Source: Bradyrhizobium archetypum (GTDB lineage Bacteria; Pseudomonadota; Alphaproteobacteria; Rhizobiales; Xanthobacteraceae). Taken from it: a DNA stretch of 64,000 nucleotides. The position numbers were made by a program, and so were the translations under genes. Shown piece after piece: positions 53,901-62,975 of the stretch; the first letter of the stretch is position 1, and each line of letters opens with the position of its first letter. The DNA lies in NCBI RefSeq assembly GCF_013114835.1, contig NZ_JAAVLW010000002.1, positions 1-64,000 on the forward strand, in the 5' to 3' direction. Below the pieces are notes generated by a model. The model was not told where the DNA came from, made no database searches, and saw nothing but the letters and a program-made list of their open reading frames with translations.

Positions 53901-55916
53901 ATGGAGAAGACGGGGGCAACAGACGGGCGGGGCAAGCATGCGAGCCCGGACGGGTTCCGGCTGGACATCAACGCGCTTCGTGCGCTGTCGGTGATCGCCG
54001 TCGTCGGCTTCCACTTTCAGATACCGGGATTTGCCGGAGGATTCGTCGGCGTCGACATCTTCCTGGTGATCACCGGCTATCTCATGACGACGAAAGTGCT
54101 GAACGACCTGAAGCTCGACCGCTTTTCGCTATGGACCTTCGCCATGATGCGGATGCGCCGGATCTACCCCGCGCTGGCGGTTGCAGTCGCAGTCTCCGTC
54201 GTCATCGGCTGGTTCGTGACCTTGCCGGGCGAATATCTTAAGCATTTGCTGCAGGCGCTGTCGGCGCTGGCCTTCGTGTCGAATTTCGCCTTCAACAGCG
54301 ACAACGGCTATTTCGCGATGGCCGCGCAGACCAAGCCCTTGCTGCACACCTGGTCGCTTTCGCTGGAGTGGCAGTTCTACATCTGGATGCCGCTGATCGC
54401 GTGGCTGGTCTGGCGGCTGGCTTCCCGCACCAAATCGTCATTCAGCGCCGTGACACTCGCGCTGCAAATCTTCGCCGCGCTGTCGCTCGCCTGGTGTTTA
54501 TCGGCGAGCCAGCATGATGCGATGGGATCGTCATTCTTCTCCCTTCGCGCCCGAGCCTGGGAGCCGCTGGCGGGAGGATTGATCGCCGCCGCGGAAATCC
54601 GCCGCCGATCCGAAGGCGCGAAAGCGTCATGGCTGGAATCGCCGCTCGTCGCGCTCGCCGGCTGGGCGCTGGTTACGGGCTGCACCGTCTATCCTTTGCC
54701 CGAAGCGCGCTGGCCCGGCATGCTCACCATCCTGCCGATCCTGGGCGCAGCGATGATCGTCGCGGCGCGGCAGGGAGCAGGCGAGGGGAGCCTGCTCGGA
54801 TTATCGCCGGTTCAGCGCATCGGCGACTGGTCCTACTCGATCTATCTGTGGCACTGGCCGATCTGGGTATTCGCGCTGAGCTGGCTGGCGGTGCGCGGCT
54901 ACGAGGTCGGCGGTGCGCAGAAGACGACGATGATCCTGGCCTCGCTGGTAACAGGCGCGCTCTCTTACCGCTACGTCGAGCAGCCGGTGCGAACGCAGCG
55001 CGAATTCTGGACACCGCGGCGGCTGCTGACCGCTTCGGGCGTCTCATTTGCGGTATTCGCCGGGTTCGTGTCGCTCGCGTTCCTGAATCATGGCTTCGCG
55101 GGGAGGCTGCCGGACTACCTGTTGCCGGCTGAACTCGCGCGAAGAACCAACACGCCGCGCGATGAATGTTTCAGGAATGCCAATTCCACCAAGAAAGCCA
55201 CCGAGACCTATTGCAGTTTCGGCAGCGCGCCAGCCGCGGGCCGGCCGGCCGCGATCCTGTGGGGCGATTCCTTTGCCAACCAGTACCTCGAACCGATTTC
55301 GCAGGCGGCGCTCGATAGCGGCATCCACGGCCTGATCGCAACGCAAAGCGGGTGCAGGGCCTTTGTCGATGATGCGGCCGTCAATGCGAGCGATCAGCCG
55401 CCGTGCCGGCAATTCAATCGCAGCACGCTTGATTTCGTGCTGGCGCAGGCGGAGCCGAGCATCGTCGTGCTCGGCAGCAACTGGAGCAATGCGGCTGAAA
55501 TTTCAGCGCTCGCGGACAGGCTGCTTTCGGCGGGCAAGACTGTCGTGCTGATCATGCCGTTACTGAACATCGGCTTCGACCTGCCGCAGCGGTGGATCGA
55601 AAATCAGATCCGCGCAGGGAGGGCTATCGGCGAATGGAAGGTCGAGGCCGGTCCCGATCTGACTATGAGCACCTTCCGGAACGAAATCGCGCGCGTGCTT
55701 GGTCGGTACCGCGATAATCCGCATCTCGTGATGGTGGATCCGTTGTCGGTCGTCTGCGAGCAGGGATATTGCTACCTGGTGCGGGACGGGCAGGCCAATT
55801 TCCGCGACACCGCGCACATTTCCAACGTCAATGCGGCCCAGTACCGCGGCCTGTTCGACGCTGCATTCAGCGCAGCACTCCGCGCCGCGATGGAGGCGGA
55901 CGAGAAAACAGACTGA
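53901..55916 (+). CDS. Acyltransferase family 3 with C-terminal SGNH domain (OafA/YrhL-like)
   Basis: A 671-residue membrane O-acyltransferase. The N-terminal ~380 residues are the ten-helix acyltransferase-3 domain (FRLDINALRALSVIAVVGFHF, GVDIFLVITGYLM and the conserved His/Arg region). The C-terminal ~270 residues form a periplasmic SGNH esterase-like domain with the block I Ser in ILWGDSFANQYLEP and DTAHISN near the end. Such proteins acetylate LPS, peptidoglycan or exopolysaccharides. The target is unknown. It stands 91 bases after eutC and is probably a separate unit. Confidence 0.9.
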   Translation: MEKTGATDGRGKHASPDGFRLDINALRALSVIAVVGFHFQIPGFAGGFVGVDIFLVITGYLMTTKVLNDLKLDRFSLWTFAMMRMRRIYPALAVAVAVSVVIGWFVTLPGEYLKHLLQALSALAFVSNFAFNSDNGYFAMAAQTKPLLHTWSLSLEWQFYIWMPLIAWLVWRLASRTKSSFSAVTLALQIFAALSLAWCLSASQHDAMGSSFFSLRARAWEPLAGGLIAAAEIRRRSEGAKASWLESPLVALAGWALVTGCTVYPLPEARWPGMLTILPILGAAMIVAARQGAGEGSLLGLSPVQRIGDWSYSIYLWHWPIWVFALSWLAVRGYEVGGAQKTTMILASLVTGALSYRYVEQPVRTQREFWTPRRLLTASGVSFAVFAGFVSLAFLNHGFAGRLPDYLLPAELARRTNTPRDECFRNANSTKKATETYCSFGSAPAAGRPAAILWGDSFANQYLEPISQAALDSGIHGLIATQSGCRAFVDDAAVNASDQPPCRQFNRSTLDFVLAQAEPSIVVLGSNWSNAAEISALADRLLSAGKTVVLIMPLLNIGFDLPQRWIENQIRAGRAIGEWKVEAGPDLTMSTFRNEIARVLGRYRDNPHLVMVDPLSVVCEQGYCYLVRDGQANFRDTAHISNVNAAQYRGLFDAAFSAALRAAMEADEKTD

Positions 55917-56279
55917 TCGCGGTGATACTTCTGGCGCAATTTTCTCAGGCTTCCACCGCTTCCCGGAAAATTGACCGGCCGTCGCTGCGCCGCGCCGTTA
56001 CGGCCGGCGTTGCCGTTGCCAGCCGGAACGCTACCAAGCGGCGCCTGCCGGTGTGGCAAATCAGAGACTTAACGCGCATTTTCGTCATCTTCGGGCCGAT
56101 TTGCACTGGTGCGCATGCTTGCCGGATGGGGTTCGGCCCTGTAAAACGGCGCCCGTTAATTTACCGCGTGATTTCAATGGCTAGTGCCGATCGGACAGGG
56201 TTCTCAAAGCCGCAATCGCGCCGTCAAACTGCATAAGACTAAGCTGCACAAACAGGCCGACGTGAGAACTGGACAGGGT
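55917..56279. other. 363-base interval without a gene
   Basis: The stretch before hpnN shows no gene, repeat or tRNA that I can support. GGACAGGG at about 56271-56278 is the likely ribosome binding site of hpnN. Confidence 0.6.
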
Positions 56280-58670
56280 ATGCTCGACAAGAACTCCGAA
56301 AGTCACGTCCACGTCCAAGCCATTGAGGAGCCGCCGCCGGGCAAGAGCATCGCCTTCGGGCTGGAGCGCATGGGCCTGATCGCGGTCAGGGCGCCGATCG
56401 TGTCCATGATCGTCCTCGCCGTGCTGATCGTGGCCGCGCTTTTCGGCATCGAGCGGATCAAAATCGACGATTCGCTGAGCCAGTTGTTCCGTTCCGATTC
56501 CAAGGACTACCGGCAATACGAAGCCGTGACCAAGCGGTTTCCTGCGACCGAATTCGACGTGCTGGTCGTCGTCGAGGGCAAGACGCTCCTGGCCCGCGAG
56601 AATCTCGAAAAGCTTCGCGACATGGTCACGGACCTGCAACTGGTCGAGGGCGTGCGCGGTCTGGTCTCGCTGTTTTCCGCGCGACAGGCGCCGGAGCCGG
56701 GCAAGCTGCCGGCAGCGTTGTTCCCGCCGGAGCTGCCGCAGGGCGCGGCCTATGACAAATTCGCCGAGACCGTCAAATCCAACGAGATCATTCGCGGCAA
56801 GCTGTTGTCGGAGGACGGCACACTGGCGCTGATCGTATTGTCGCTGGAGCCAAAGGTCGTTTCCTCCAACGACCTCGGCACGGTGGTCGGCGAGATCAGG
56901 AAGATCATGGCCGAGGATCTCTCCGGCAGCGGCCTCAACGCGCAGCTTTCCGGCGTTCCCGTCATGCAGCTCGAGATCCGCAACGCGGTCAAGCGCGACG
57001 GGCTGACCTACAACATTCTCGGCATTCTGGCCGGCTGCATCATCGCGATTATTTTCTTCCGCAAGATATCGTTCATGGTGGTGGCGGCGTTCCCGCCGAT
57101 CATTGCGATCCTGCTTGCGCTCGGCGGCCTTGGCTGGGCCAACTTCAATCTCAACATGTTTCTGAACGTGATGACACCGCTCATCATGGTGATCAGCTTC
57201 TCGGACTCGATGCAGCTCACGTTTGCGGCGCGCGACCGGCTGATTGCGGGGCAGGACAAGATCACCGCCTTCACCAACGCCGTGCGGGTGGTGGGCCCGG
57301 CTTGCGTGCTCACGCACGGAACCGCCGGAATCTCCTTCATCGCGCTGCAGTTCTCCGATTCCGAACTGATCCGCAAATTCGGTGAGGCCGGCCTTGCCGC
57401 CACCATCATCGCGCTGGTTGCCGTATTGTCGCTGGTGCCCGTATTCGGCGTGCTGTTCGTCCGCAACGAGAAGATTTTTGCCGTCAAGTTCCAGAGCGCC
57501 GACGCCGGCGTGCAGGCGTTACGCAATTTCTGCTACTGGATTGCGGTGCGCATGGTGAGCCGTCCCGGCATGTTCAGCCTGATCGCGCTGCTCTTCGTCG
57601 GCGCGCTGGGCTTCATCTACGCCACTTTGGAGCCGCGTTACCGGCTCGCCGACCAGGTGCCGGACAAGCGGCAGGCGGTTGCGGCATCAGGCCGGCTGGA
57701 CGCCAAGCTCACCGGCGCCAATCCGATCGACGTGCTCATCGAATTCCCCAAGGGCGCCTCGCTCTACGCGCCGGACACCTTGAAGACGATCGCCGACGTT
57801 CACTCCATGGTCGAAAAATCGGCCGGCGTCGGCAATGTCTGGTCGCTGGAAACACTGCGCCGCTGGCTCGCGGAGAAGGCAGGCAGCTCCGATGTCGCAA
57901 CCCTGAAGGAATATGTCAGCGTCATTCCCGAACATCTGGTCCGCCGCTTCATCTCGGCCGAACAGGATGCGGTGGTGGTCTCGGGGCGCGTACCGGATCT
58001 CGATTCGAGCGAAATCCTTCCTGTTGTCGACAAGCTCGACAAGGCGTTGGACAAGGTGCGCGCCGAGCATCCAGGTTATGAGATTGCTGTCACCGGGCTG
58101 TCGGCGATCGCCGCGCGCAACAGCGCCAACATGATCTCGAAGCTCAATGCCGGCCTAACCGTCGAATTCCTGCTGGTTGCGATCTTCATCGGCCTTGCAT
58201 TCCGCTCGGTCGTGGTGATGTTCTCCTGCATCCTGCCCGGCATATTCCCTGTGGTGGCGTCGGGCACGGTGCTCTGGATATTGGGCGAGGGGCTGCAATT
58301 CGCGAGCGTCGTCGCGCTCACCGTGTCCTTCGGCCTCGGGCTATCAGCCACCATCCACTTCCTCAACCGCCTGCGGCTGGAGAGCAAGCCGGGCGTGACC
58401 GCGGGGCTGGCGGTCGAGCGCGCCACCGTGCTGGTCGGCCCGGCGCTGATTCTGACCACGGTGGTGCTGGCCTGCGGCCTCGGCGTCACCGTATTCTCCG
58501 ACCTGCCATCGCTGCGGCTGTTCGGCTGGCTCAGCGCGTTCTCGATGATCGCGGCCCTGGTTGCCGACCTCTTCATCCTGCGGCCGACCTCGATGTTCCT
58601 GATCAATCTGTCGGAAAGGATCCGCGGCGTCAGTCACGCCGCGCCGGTCGAGAACAAGGCTGCGGAATAG
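56280..58670 (+). CDS. hpnN: Hopanoid RND transporter HpnN
   Basis: A 796-residue RND/MMPL-superfamily exporter, about 12 membrane helices in two similar halves separated by large periplasmic loops. The first helix (GLIAVRAPIVSMIVLAVLIVAALFGI) leads into a periplasmic domain with SLSQLFRSDSKDYRQYEAV and FDVLVVVEGKTLLAREN; MTPLIMVISFSDSMQLT and ALTVSFGLGLSATIHFLNRLRLE mark the core helices of each half. In Rhodopseudomonas palustris HpnN moves hopanoids to the outer membrane. The ATG at 56280 is preferred to an upstream one (56184). The identification rests on this and on the hopanoid neighbours. Confidence 0.85.
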   Translation: MLDKNSESHVHVQAIEEPPPGKSIAFGLERMGLIAVRAPIVSMIVLAVLIVAALFGIERIKIDDSLSQLFRSDSKDYRQYEAVTKRFPATEFDVLVVVEGKTLLARENLEKLRDMVTDLQLVEGVRGLVSLFSARQAPEPGKLPAALFPPELPQGAAYDKFAETVKSNEIIRGKLLSEDGTLALIVLSLEPKVVSSNDLGTVVGEIRKIMAEDLSGSGLNAQLSGVPVMQLEIRNAVKRDGLTYNILGILAGCIIAIIFFRKISFMVVAAFPPIIAILLALGGLGWANFNLNMFLNVMTPLIMVISFSDSMQLTFAARDRLIAGQDKITAFTNAVRVVGPACVLTHGTAGISFIALQFSDSELIRKFGEAGLAATIIALVAVLSLVPVFGVLFVRNEKIFAVKFQSADAGVQALRNFCYWIAVRMVSRPGMFSLIALLFVGALGFIYATLEPRYRLADQVPDKRQAVAASGRLDAKLTGANPIDVLIEFPKGASLYAPDTLKTIADVHSMVEKSAGVGNVWSLETLRRWLAEKAGSSDVATLKEYVSVIPEHLVRRFISAEQDAVVVSGRVPDLDSSEILPVVDKLDKALDKVRAEHPGYEIAVTGLSAIAARNSANMISKLNAGLTVEFLLVAIFIGLAFRSVVVMFSCILPGIFPVVASGTVLWILGEGLQFASVVALTVSFGLGLSATIHFLNRLRLESKPGVTAGLAVERATVLVGPALILTTVVLACGLGVTVFSDLPSLRLFGWLSAFSMIAALVADLFILRPTSMFLINLSERIRGVSHAAPVENKAAE

Positions 58671-58727
58671 CGAGCGCTGCTAGTAACAACGGCCGCCGGC
58701 CAATGGTAGCGGCAGGGAGGCTGAGGA

Positions 58728-59786
58728 ATGACCTCTGCAGGATTAGCCGCTAACCTTGCGGCCGACGCCGCCGCTTACCGTGCGGTCGAACGCATCTATC
58801 ATTCCTATCTCACCGGGCTGATCCTGATGCTGGCCTCGCGGGCCGGCGCCCCGCGCGCCGCCGAGGTGGTGTTTCGCACCTTCCGGCGTCAGCAACTGGC
58901 GCGCTTTCTGCCGGGCTTGAAGAAACTCGGCCTCGACCGCCTGCCGCATGCGGTGGCCTGCGCGCAGTATCATTATCTCTCCAACCAGGTCGGCGGCGTG
59001 AAGGTCGAATATGTCCATGAGAGCGACACCAAGGCCTGGGTGCGCTATCCGCCGCCGCGCTGGATCTGGTCCGGCACCGCGATCTGCGGCATCCCGTCCG
59101 AAGTATCCCGGGCGATGCTGCGCGGATGGCACGCCAACAACGGCGTCGTGCTCGGCAACCCGAGGCTCGGTTTTGTCTGCACGGGCCAGACCGTCGACGG
59201 CCAGCCGGGGCTTGAGGGGTACTACAAGGAGTGGGACCGCGATCTCGCGCCTGAGGAGCGGCTGCAGTTTTCGCCGGGCGAGCGCTGTCCGCCATTCCGC
59301 GCCGATCTCGCGCCGCGACTGCCGGCGAATACATGGCCGGAGGAACGGCTGCAGAAGGTGCTGCGCAATTATGCGATGGAATACATCACCTCGATCGTGC
59401 CGGAGACGATCAACGTGCTCGGCCCGGAAGAGGGCGGCCATCTCGCGGGCGCGGCTGCGCGGCTGGTCGGGATGCACACCTTCGACGAAGTCGCCGCGAT
59501 GCTGGGCGGCGTGGAAGCCGGAGCGGTGGGTTTTGCGAATGCCTTCGCCCGCCTTGCCCGCGGACAGGACGACGATGCGGAATTGCAGGTGGAAGGCTCA
59601 GGCGCCATCGTGCGCCAGACCTCGTGGCGCCTGATGGCGGAGCGTGAAGCGCTGTCGCCCGCCGTGTTCGATGCCTGGAATGAATTGTGGGTGGGCGCCG
59701 CGCTGGCGCATGACCGCTTCATGCGCGTCGAAGTGACGGAACGCCGGGATCGCGGCGATTCCTGCTGGTGCTGGAAATTCGGCTGA
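58728..59786 (+). CDS. Conserved protein of unknown function between hpnN and hpnC
   Basis: A 352-residue protein I do not recognise. It has no signal peptide or clear membrane helix. Visible features are an N-terminal helical stretch (RAVERIYHSYLTGLILMLASRAGAPRAA), then an aromatic-rich centre (YVHESDTKAWVRYPPPRWIWSGTAICGIPSE), a Gly-rich turn GNPRLGFVCTGQTVDG, and a C-terminus ending DSCWCWKFG. It begins 57 bases after hpnN. The place in the hopanoid region suggests a lipid-related role. A distant similarity to the L-2-amino-thiazoline-4-carboxylate hydrolase-like family is possible, but I am not sure. Confidence 0.75.
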   Translation: MTSAGLAANLAADAAAYRAVERIYHSYLTGLILMLASRAGAPRAAEVVFRTFRRQQLARFLPGLKKLGLDRLPHAVACAQYHYLSNQVGGVKVEYVHESDTKAWVRYPPPRWIWSGTAICGIPSEVSRAMLRGWHANNGVVLGNPRLGFVCTGQTVDGQPGLEGYYKEWDRDLAPEERLQFSPGERCPPFRADLAPRLPANTWPEERLQKVLRNYAMEYITSIVPETINVLGPEEGGHLAGAAARLVGMHTFDEVAAMLGGVEAGAVGFANAFARLARGQDDDAELQVEGSGAIVRQTSWRLMAEREALSPAVFDAWNELWVGAALAHDRFMRVEVTERRDRGDSCWCWKFG

Positions 59787-59812
59787 TCCGGCAGTTGTCG
59801 TGCGCAAAACAA

Positions 59813-59838
59813 AAAGGCAGCGCTGAGGCGCTGCCTTT
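59813..59838. terminator. Rho-independent terminator
   Basis: AAAGGCAGCGC (59813-59823) pairs with GCGCTGCCTTT (59828-59838) around TGAG. It lies 27 bases after the stop of the unknown plus-strand gene and 38 bases after the end of the minus-strand gene at 59876, so it could end both transcripts. Confidence 0.85.
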
Positions 59839-59875
59839 CAAGCTGTTCGAAAACGCGAGGCTTCGAAAGACTGCG

Positions 59876-60379
59876 TCAGGTCCTCGTCATCGTGATCTTG
59901 ACGCCGCGGATCTCGCCCTTGGAGTCGATCTGCACGATCTGCTTGTTGCCGGTGGTGCGCAGATTGAGGTTGGCGGCAAATCCCGAGGCTTCGACGAACA
60001 CCTCGATCTGGCCGCCGCCGGCGGTGCCTTGAAGGTTGCCGAAGATATTTCGGCTCTTTTCGCTCCAGTTGCCGGAGATGCGGTCACCCTGGCTGGTGAC
60101 GTCGCTCGACAGGTCGAACTTGTAGCTGTCGCTGGCGCAGTGCAGGTTTTGCTTCAGGCCGAGCCCGTTGGCGTTGACCTTGTAGTCGGCCTTGCAGCGG
60201 ATGTTTTCGGTGGTGCCGTTGGAAAGCGCGACCGTTCCGGTGCCGCTCCAGTTTCCGTCAAAGCCGGCAAACGGGCCTCCTGCCTGGGCATGGCTTGCGG
60301 TGACCGATAACATGAGCGCGGCGCCGACCCCGGCTGCTGCGAGAGCCTGACCGAACAAGCTGGAACCAAACAGTTTCAT
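59876..60379 (-). CDS. Conserved secreted protein of unknown function
   Basis: A 167-residue protein with a long signal peptide (ALAAAGVGAALMLSVTASHAQA) and a beta-rich mature part: FDGNWSGTGTVALSNGTTENIRCKADYKV, ISGNWSEKSRNIFGNLQG and VDSKGEIRGVKI-like repeats. Two cysteines of the mature part (RCKADYKV and LHCASDSYKF) could pair. This resembles bradyrhizobial hypothetical exported proteins but no family function is known to me. GGGGAAACTCACT precedes the start. It is oppositely oriented to its hopanoid neighbours. Confidence 0.75.
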   Translation of the reverse strand: MKLFGSSLFGQALAAAGVGAALMLSVTASHAQAGGPFAGFDGNWSGTGTVALSNGTTENIRCKADYKVNANGLGLKQNLHCASDSYKFDLSSDVTSQGDRISGNWSEKSRNIFGNLQGTAGGGQIEVFVEASGFAANLNLRTTGNKQIVQIDSKGEIRGVKITMTRT

Positions 60380-60826
60380 AGTGAGTTTCCCCTCAAATTA
60401 GACGTCTCTTGCAAAGATACGTCTCGCCGCATCGAAGATTTAGTGTTCCCGCAGTATCTTAGGTTCAAATGGCAGCGTGCTGTTTCCGGCCTTTGCCGCC
60501 GAAAGAAGTACGAGCGGCCGAATGGAATCAAACCATTCACATCGGCTGCGTCGGCGCAGCATCTAGCTTTGCGCCGCATTGTCTGCAACAGCCAATTGCG
60601 GAACAGCTGTGGCAAAAATACACTTTAGATATCAGTCAGTTATTTGGCAGCTATCAGTTGATTATTTGGCAGGCTGGGATCGCCGTAAATTTGGCCGCAT
60701 TTACCATGCTTGTCCTGCGCTCGCTGCTGCGCTACCCGGCGCCTGCCATCCAGACAAATCCGTTCCGGCGATGCCAAGACGCAAATCGGGAACAGGATTT
60801 CTTGCTGCCGAAAATGAAGGAATACG
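60380..60826. other. 447-base interval without a clear gene
   Basis: No convincing gene; an open frame at 60469-60834 has unlikely composition. TATTTGGCAG occurs twice, at 60641 and 60663, 22 bases apart in an AT-rich stretch. This is the upstream region of the small Cys-rich gene at 60827 and, with opposite polarity, of the gene starting at 60379. Confidence 0.6.
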
Positions 60827-61066
60827 ATGCGTAAATCTCTCCTAGCCCTCACCTTGTTGTCGATCTCGGTTTCGTCGACCGTCGCGTTCGCCCAGCAACA
60901 GCGCAGCGGAACGCCGGAGGAGCAAAAGGCTTGCACCCGCGACGTGCAGAAGTTCTGCCGTCCGGTTATCGACCAAGGCGATCTCACCATCCTGGCGTGC
61001 CTCAAGGAGCATCGGTCCAAGATCAGCAACGCCTGCGACCAGGTTCTGAAGAACAACGGCCAATAA
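60827..61066 (+). CDS. Small secreted cysteine-rich repeat protein
   Basis: A 79-residue exported protein: signal peptide (MRKSLLALTLLSISVSSTVAFA) then a short mature domain with four cysteines, CTRDVQKFC and CLKEHRSKISNAC, spaced as in GLG1-type cysteine-rich repeats. It is probably periplasmic with two disulfides; the function is unknown. It lies 194 bases upstream of hpnC on the same strand. Confidence 0.8.
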   Translation: MRKSLLALTLLSISVSSTVAFAQQQRSGTPEEQKACTRDVQKFCRPVIDQGDLTILACLKEHRSKISNACDQVLKNNGQ

Positions 61067-61203
61067 GACGCGGCTAGCGTCCGTTAACCCTCGCTGAGAA
61101 GCCATTTTCGGCCTCTATGACGTGGGTCACGGGCGGGGCTAATCCGCCCATATAGCATTGGTTTTGGCGGCGTATTCCCCTATATGGGGCTCGCGATCTT
61201 CTC

Positions 61204-61229
61204 GCATGCGCCGAAGTACCGGCGCATGC
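61204..61229. promoter_or_regulatory. Perfect 10-base-arm inverted repeat in the hpnC leader
   Basis: GCATGCGCCG (61204-61213) and CGGCGCATGC (61220-61229) around AAGTAC, 31 bases before the hpnC start. It could be an operator or an mRNA hairpin affecting hpnC translation, or the end of the upstream transcript, although there is no U-tract. CCCCTATATGGGG at 61177-61189 is a second near-palindrome. Confidence 0.6.
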
Positions 61230-61260
61230 CGCCAATCCCGATTGATGTAGCCAGTTATTG

Positions 61261-62139
61261 ATGACCAGCGCGAGCGACCTGCGATCCGGAAAGACCGACC
61301 GCGACGAGAATTTTCCGGTCGCGTCGTGGATCATTCATCCGCGTCACCGGGCGCTGATTCTCTCATTCTACAATTTCGTCAGGACGGCCGACGACATCGC
61401 TGATCATGCGTCCCTCGGCGCGGATGAGAAGCTGCGCTACCTCGACGTGCTCGAGGCGGAACTTTTGGGCAAGGGCGATACGCAGAAGGAAGCGGTCAGC
61501 CTGCGCCAAGCCCTCGCCGAGCGTTCGATGGCGCCGCGCCACGCGCTCGACGTGCTGGTCGCGTTCCGCATGGACGTCACCAAGCTGCGCTACGAAAACT
61601 GGGACGAAGTCATTCATTATTGCCGCTATTCGGCGATGCCGGTCGGGCGTTTCATGCTCGACGTCCATGGCGAGAGCACCGCGACCTGGGCGGCATCCGA
61701 CGCGCTGTGCGCGGGACTGCAGATCAACAACCATTTGCAGGATTGCGGCAAGGACTACAAAAACCTTAACCGCGTTTATCTGCCGCGCGACGCGCTGGCC
61801 GCAAGCGCCGCCACCGTCGAGATGCTCGGCGAGGCGAAGTCGCAGCCGGCGCTGCTGCAGTGTCTTCACGCGCTCGCGGCCAGAACCGAAACCCTCCTCA
61901 ACGAGAGCAAATCGCTCAATGCCGAAGTGAAGGATTTCCGGCTCGGGCTCGACATTGCCGTGATCCAGGCGTTTGCGGACAAGATTGTCGGCATGCTGAA
62001 GGTGCGCGATCCCCTCAGCGAACGCGTGCATCTGAGCCCGCTGGAGCTGCTTGGCTACACCTTCGGCGGTGTTGCTGGCGAAATCATCAGGCGAGCGATG
62101 GGACGTCGCCCGCTGACAAGACCGGCAGCCGGCGCATGA
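61261..62139 (+). CDS. hpnC: Squalene synthase HpnC (hydroxysqualene synthase)
   Basis: A 292-residue trans-prenyltransferase-fold enzyme that converts presqualene diphosphate to hydroxysqualene in hopanoid synthesis. The first Asp-rich region is FVRTADDIADH, the second is changed to HLQDCGKDYKNLNRVYLPRD, as expected for HpnC rather than HpnD. ASWIIHPRHRALILSFYNF and CRYSAMPVGRFMLDVHGES also match. The stop overlaps the hpnD start (ATGA). Start is ATG 61261 rather than the TTG codon before it. Confidence 0.94.
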   Translation: MTSASDLRSGKTDRDENFPVASWIIHPRHRALILSFYNFVRTADDIADHASLGADEKLRYLDVLEAELLGKGDTQKEAVSLRQALAERSMAPRHALDVLVAFRMDVTKLRYENWDEVIHYCRYSAMPVGRFMLDVHGESTATWAASDALCAGLQINNHLQDCGKDYKNLNRVYLPRDALAASAATVEMLGEAKSQPALLQCLHALAARTETLLNESKSLNAEVKDFRLGLDIAVIQAFADKIVGMLKVRDPLSERVHLSPLELLGYTFGGVAGEIIRRAMGRRPLTRPAAGA

Positions 62140-62975
62140 CGGTGCAGACGGCGGCGGCCAACGCAGATTACGGCACCACCGCGTCCGGCAGTTCGTTCTA
62201 TGCCGCGATGCGCATTCTGCCGCGCAGCCAGCGCGAGGCGATGTTCCAGATCTACAGCTTCTGTCGGCAGGTCGACGACATCGCCGATTCCGATGGGCCG
62301 CGGCCCGAACGGCTGGCCGCGCTGCAGCAATGGCGAGACGATATTGATGCTCTCTACCAAGGCCATCCGCCGCCGCGCCTGCAGGATTATGTTGCATCGG
62401 TCAAGACCTTCGGCCTCAAGCGCGAGGATTTTCTGGCGATCGTCGACGGCATGGAGATGGACGTGCCGCAGGACATCCGCGCCCCGGATCTTGCCACGCT
62501 CGATCTCTATTGCGATCGCGTCGCCAGCGCCGTCGGACGTTTGTCGGTGCGCGTGTTCGGTCTGCCCGAGGAAGACGGCATCCTGCTCGCCCACCATCTC
62601 GGCCGCGCGTTGCAATTGACCAATATCCTGCGCGACATCGACGAAGATGCCGGCCTCGGCCGCCTGTATCTGCCGCGCGAAAGCCTGCTGCTTGCCGGCA
62701 TCACCAGCGACAATCCGCAGAAGGTGATCGCCGATCGCGCGCTGCCGAAAGTTTGCCTGCCACTGGCCGAGCGGGCGAAAAAGCATTTCGAAAAATCCGA
62801 CGAGATCATGAAGCGTAATTCGCGCCGCGCCGTGCGCGCGCCGCGGATCATGTCGAAATATTACCGCACGATCCTTGATTTGTTGCTGGCCAGGGGCTTT
62901 GCCGCCCCGCGCGAGCCGGTCCGCGTCCACAAATGGGCGAAGATCGCCATCCTTCTCCGTTACGCGATCATCTGA
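62136..62975 (+). CDS. hpnD: Presqualene diphosphate synthase HpnD
   Basis: A 279-residue isoprenyl synthase joining two farnesyl diphosphates into presqualene diphosphate. Both Asp-rich motifs are intact, SFCRQVDDIADSDG and LTNILRDIDEDAGLGRLYLPRE, as the synthase requires. It starts with ATG overlapping the hpnC stop, and its own stop overlaps the hpnE start (TGATG), so hpnC-hpnD-hpnE are translated together. Confidence 0.95.
   Translation: MTVQTAAANADYGTTASGSSFYAAMRILPRSQREAMFQIYSFCRQVDDIADSDGPRPERLAALQQWRDDIDALYQGHPPPRLQDYVASVKTFGLKREDFLAIVDGMEMDVPQDIRAPDLATLDLYCDRVASAVGRLSVRVFGLPEEDGILLAHHLGRALQLTNILRDIDEDAGLGRLYLPRESLLLAGITSDNPQKVIADRALPKVCLPLAERAKKHFEKSDEIMKRNSRRAVRAPRIMSKYYRTILDLLLARGFAAPREPVRVHKWAKIAILLRYAII

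Noticed and set aside
60469..60834. 121-codon open frame before the Cys-rich gene
   Set aside because: No similarity, no ribosome binding site, and it runs through the promoter region of 60827.
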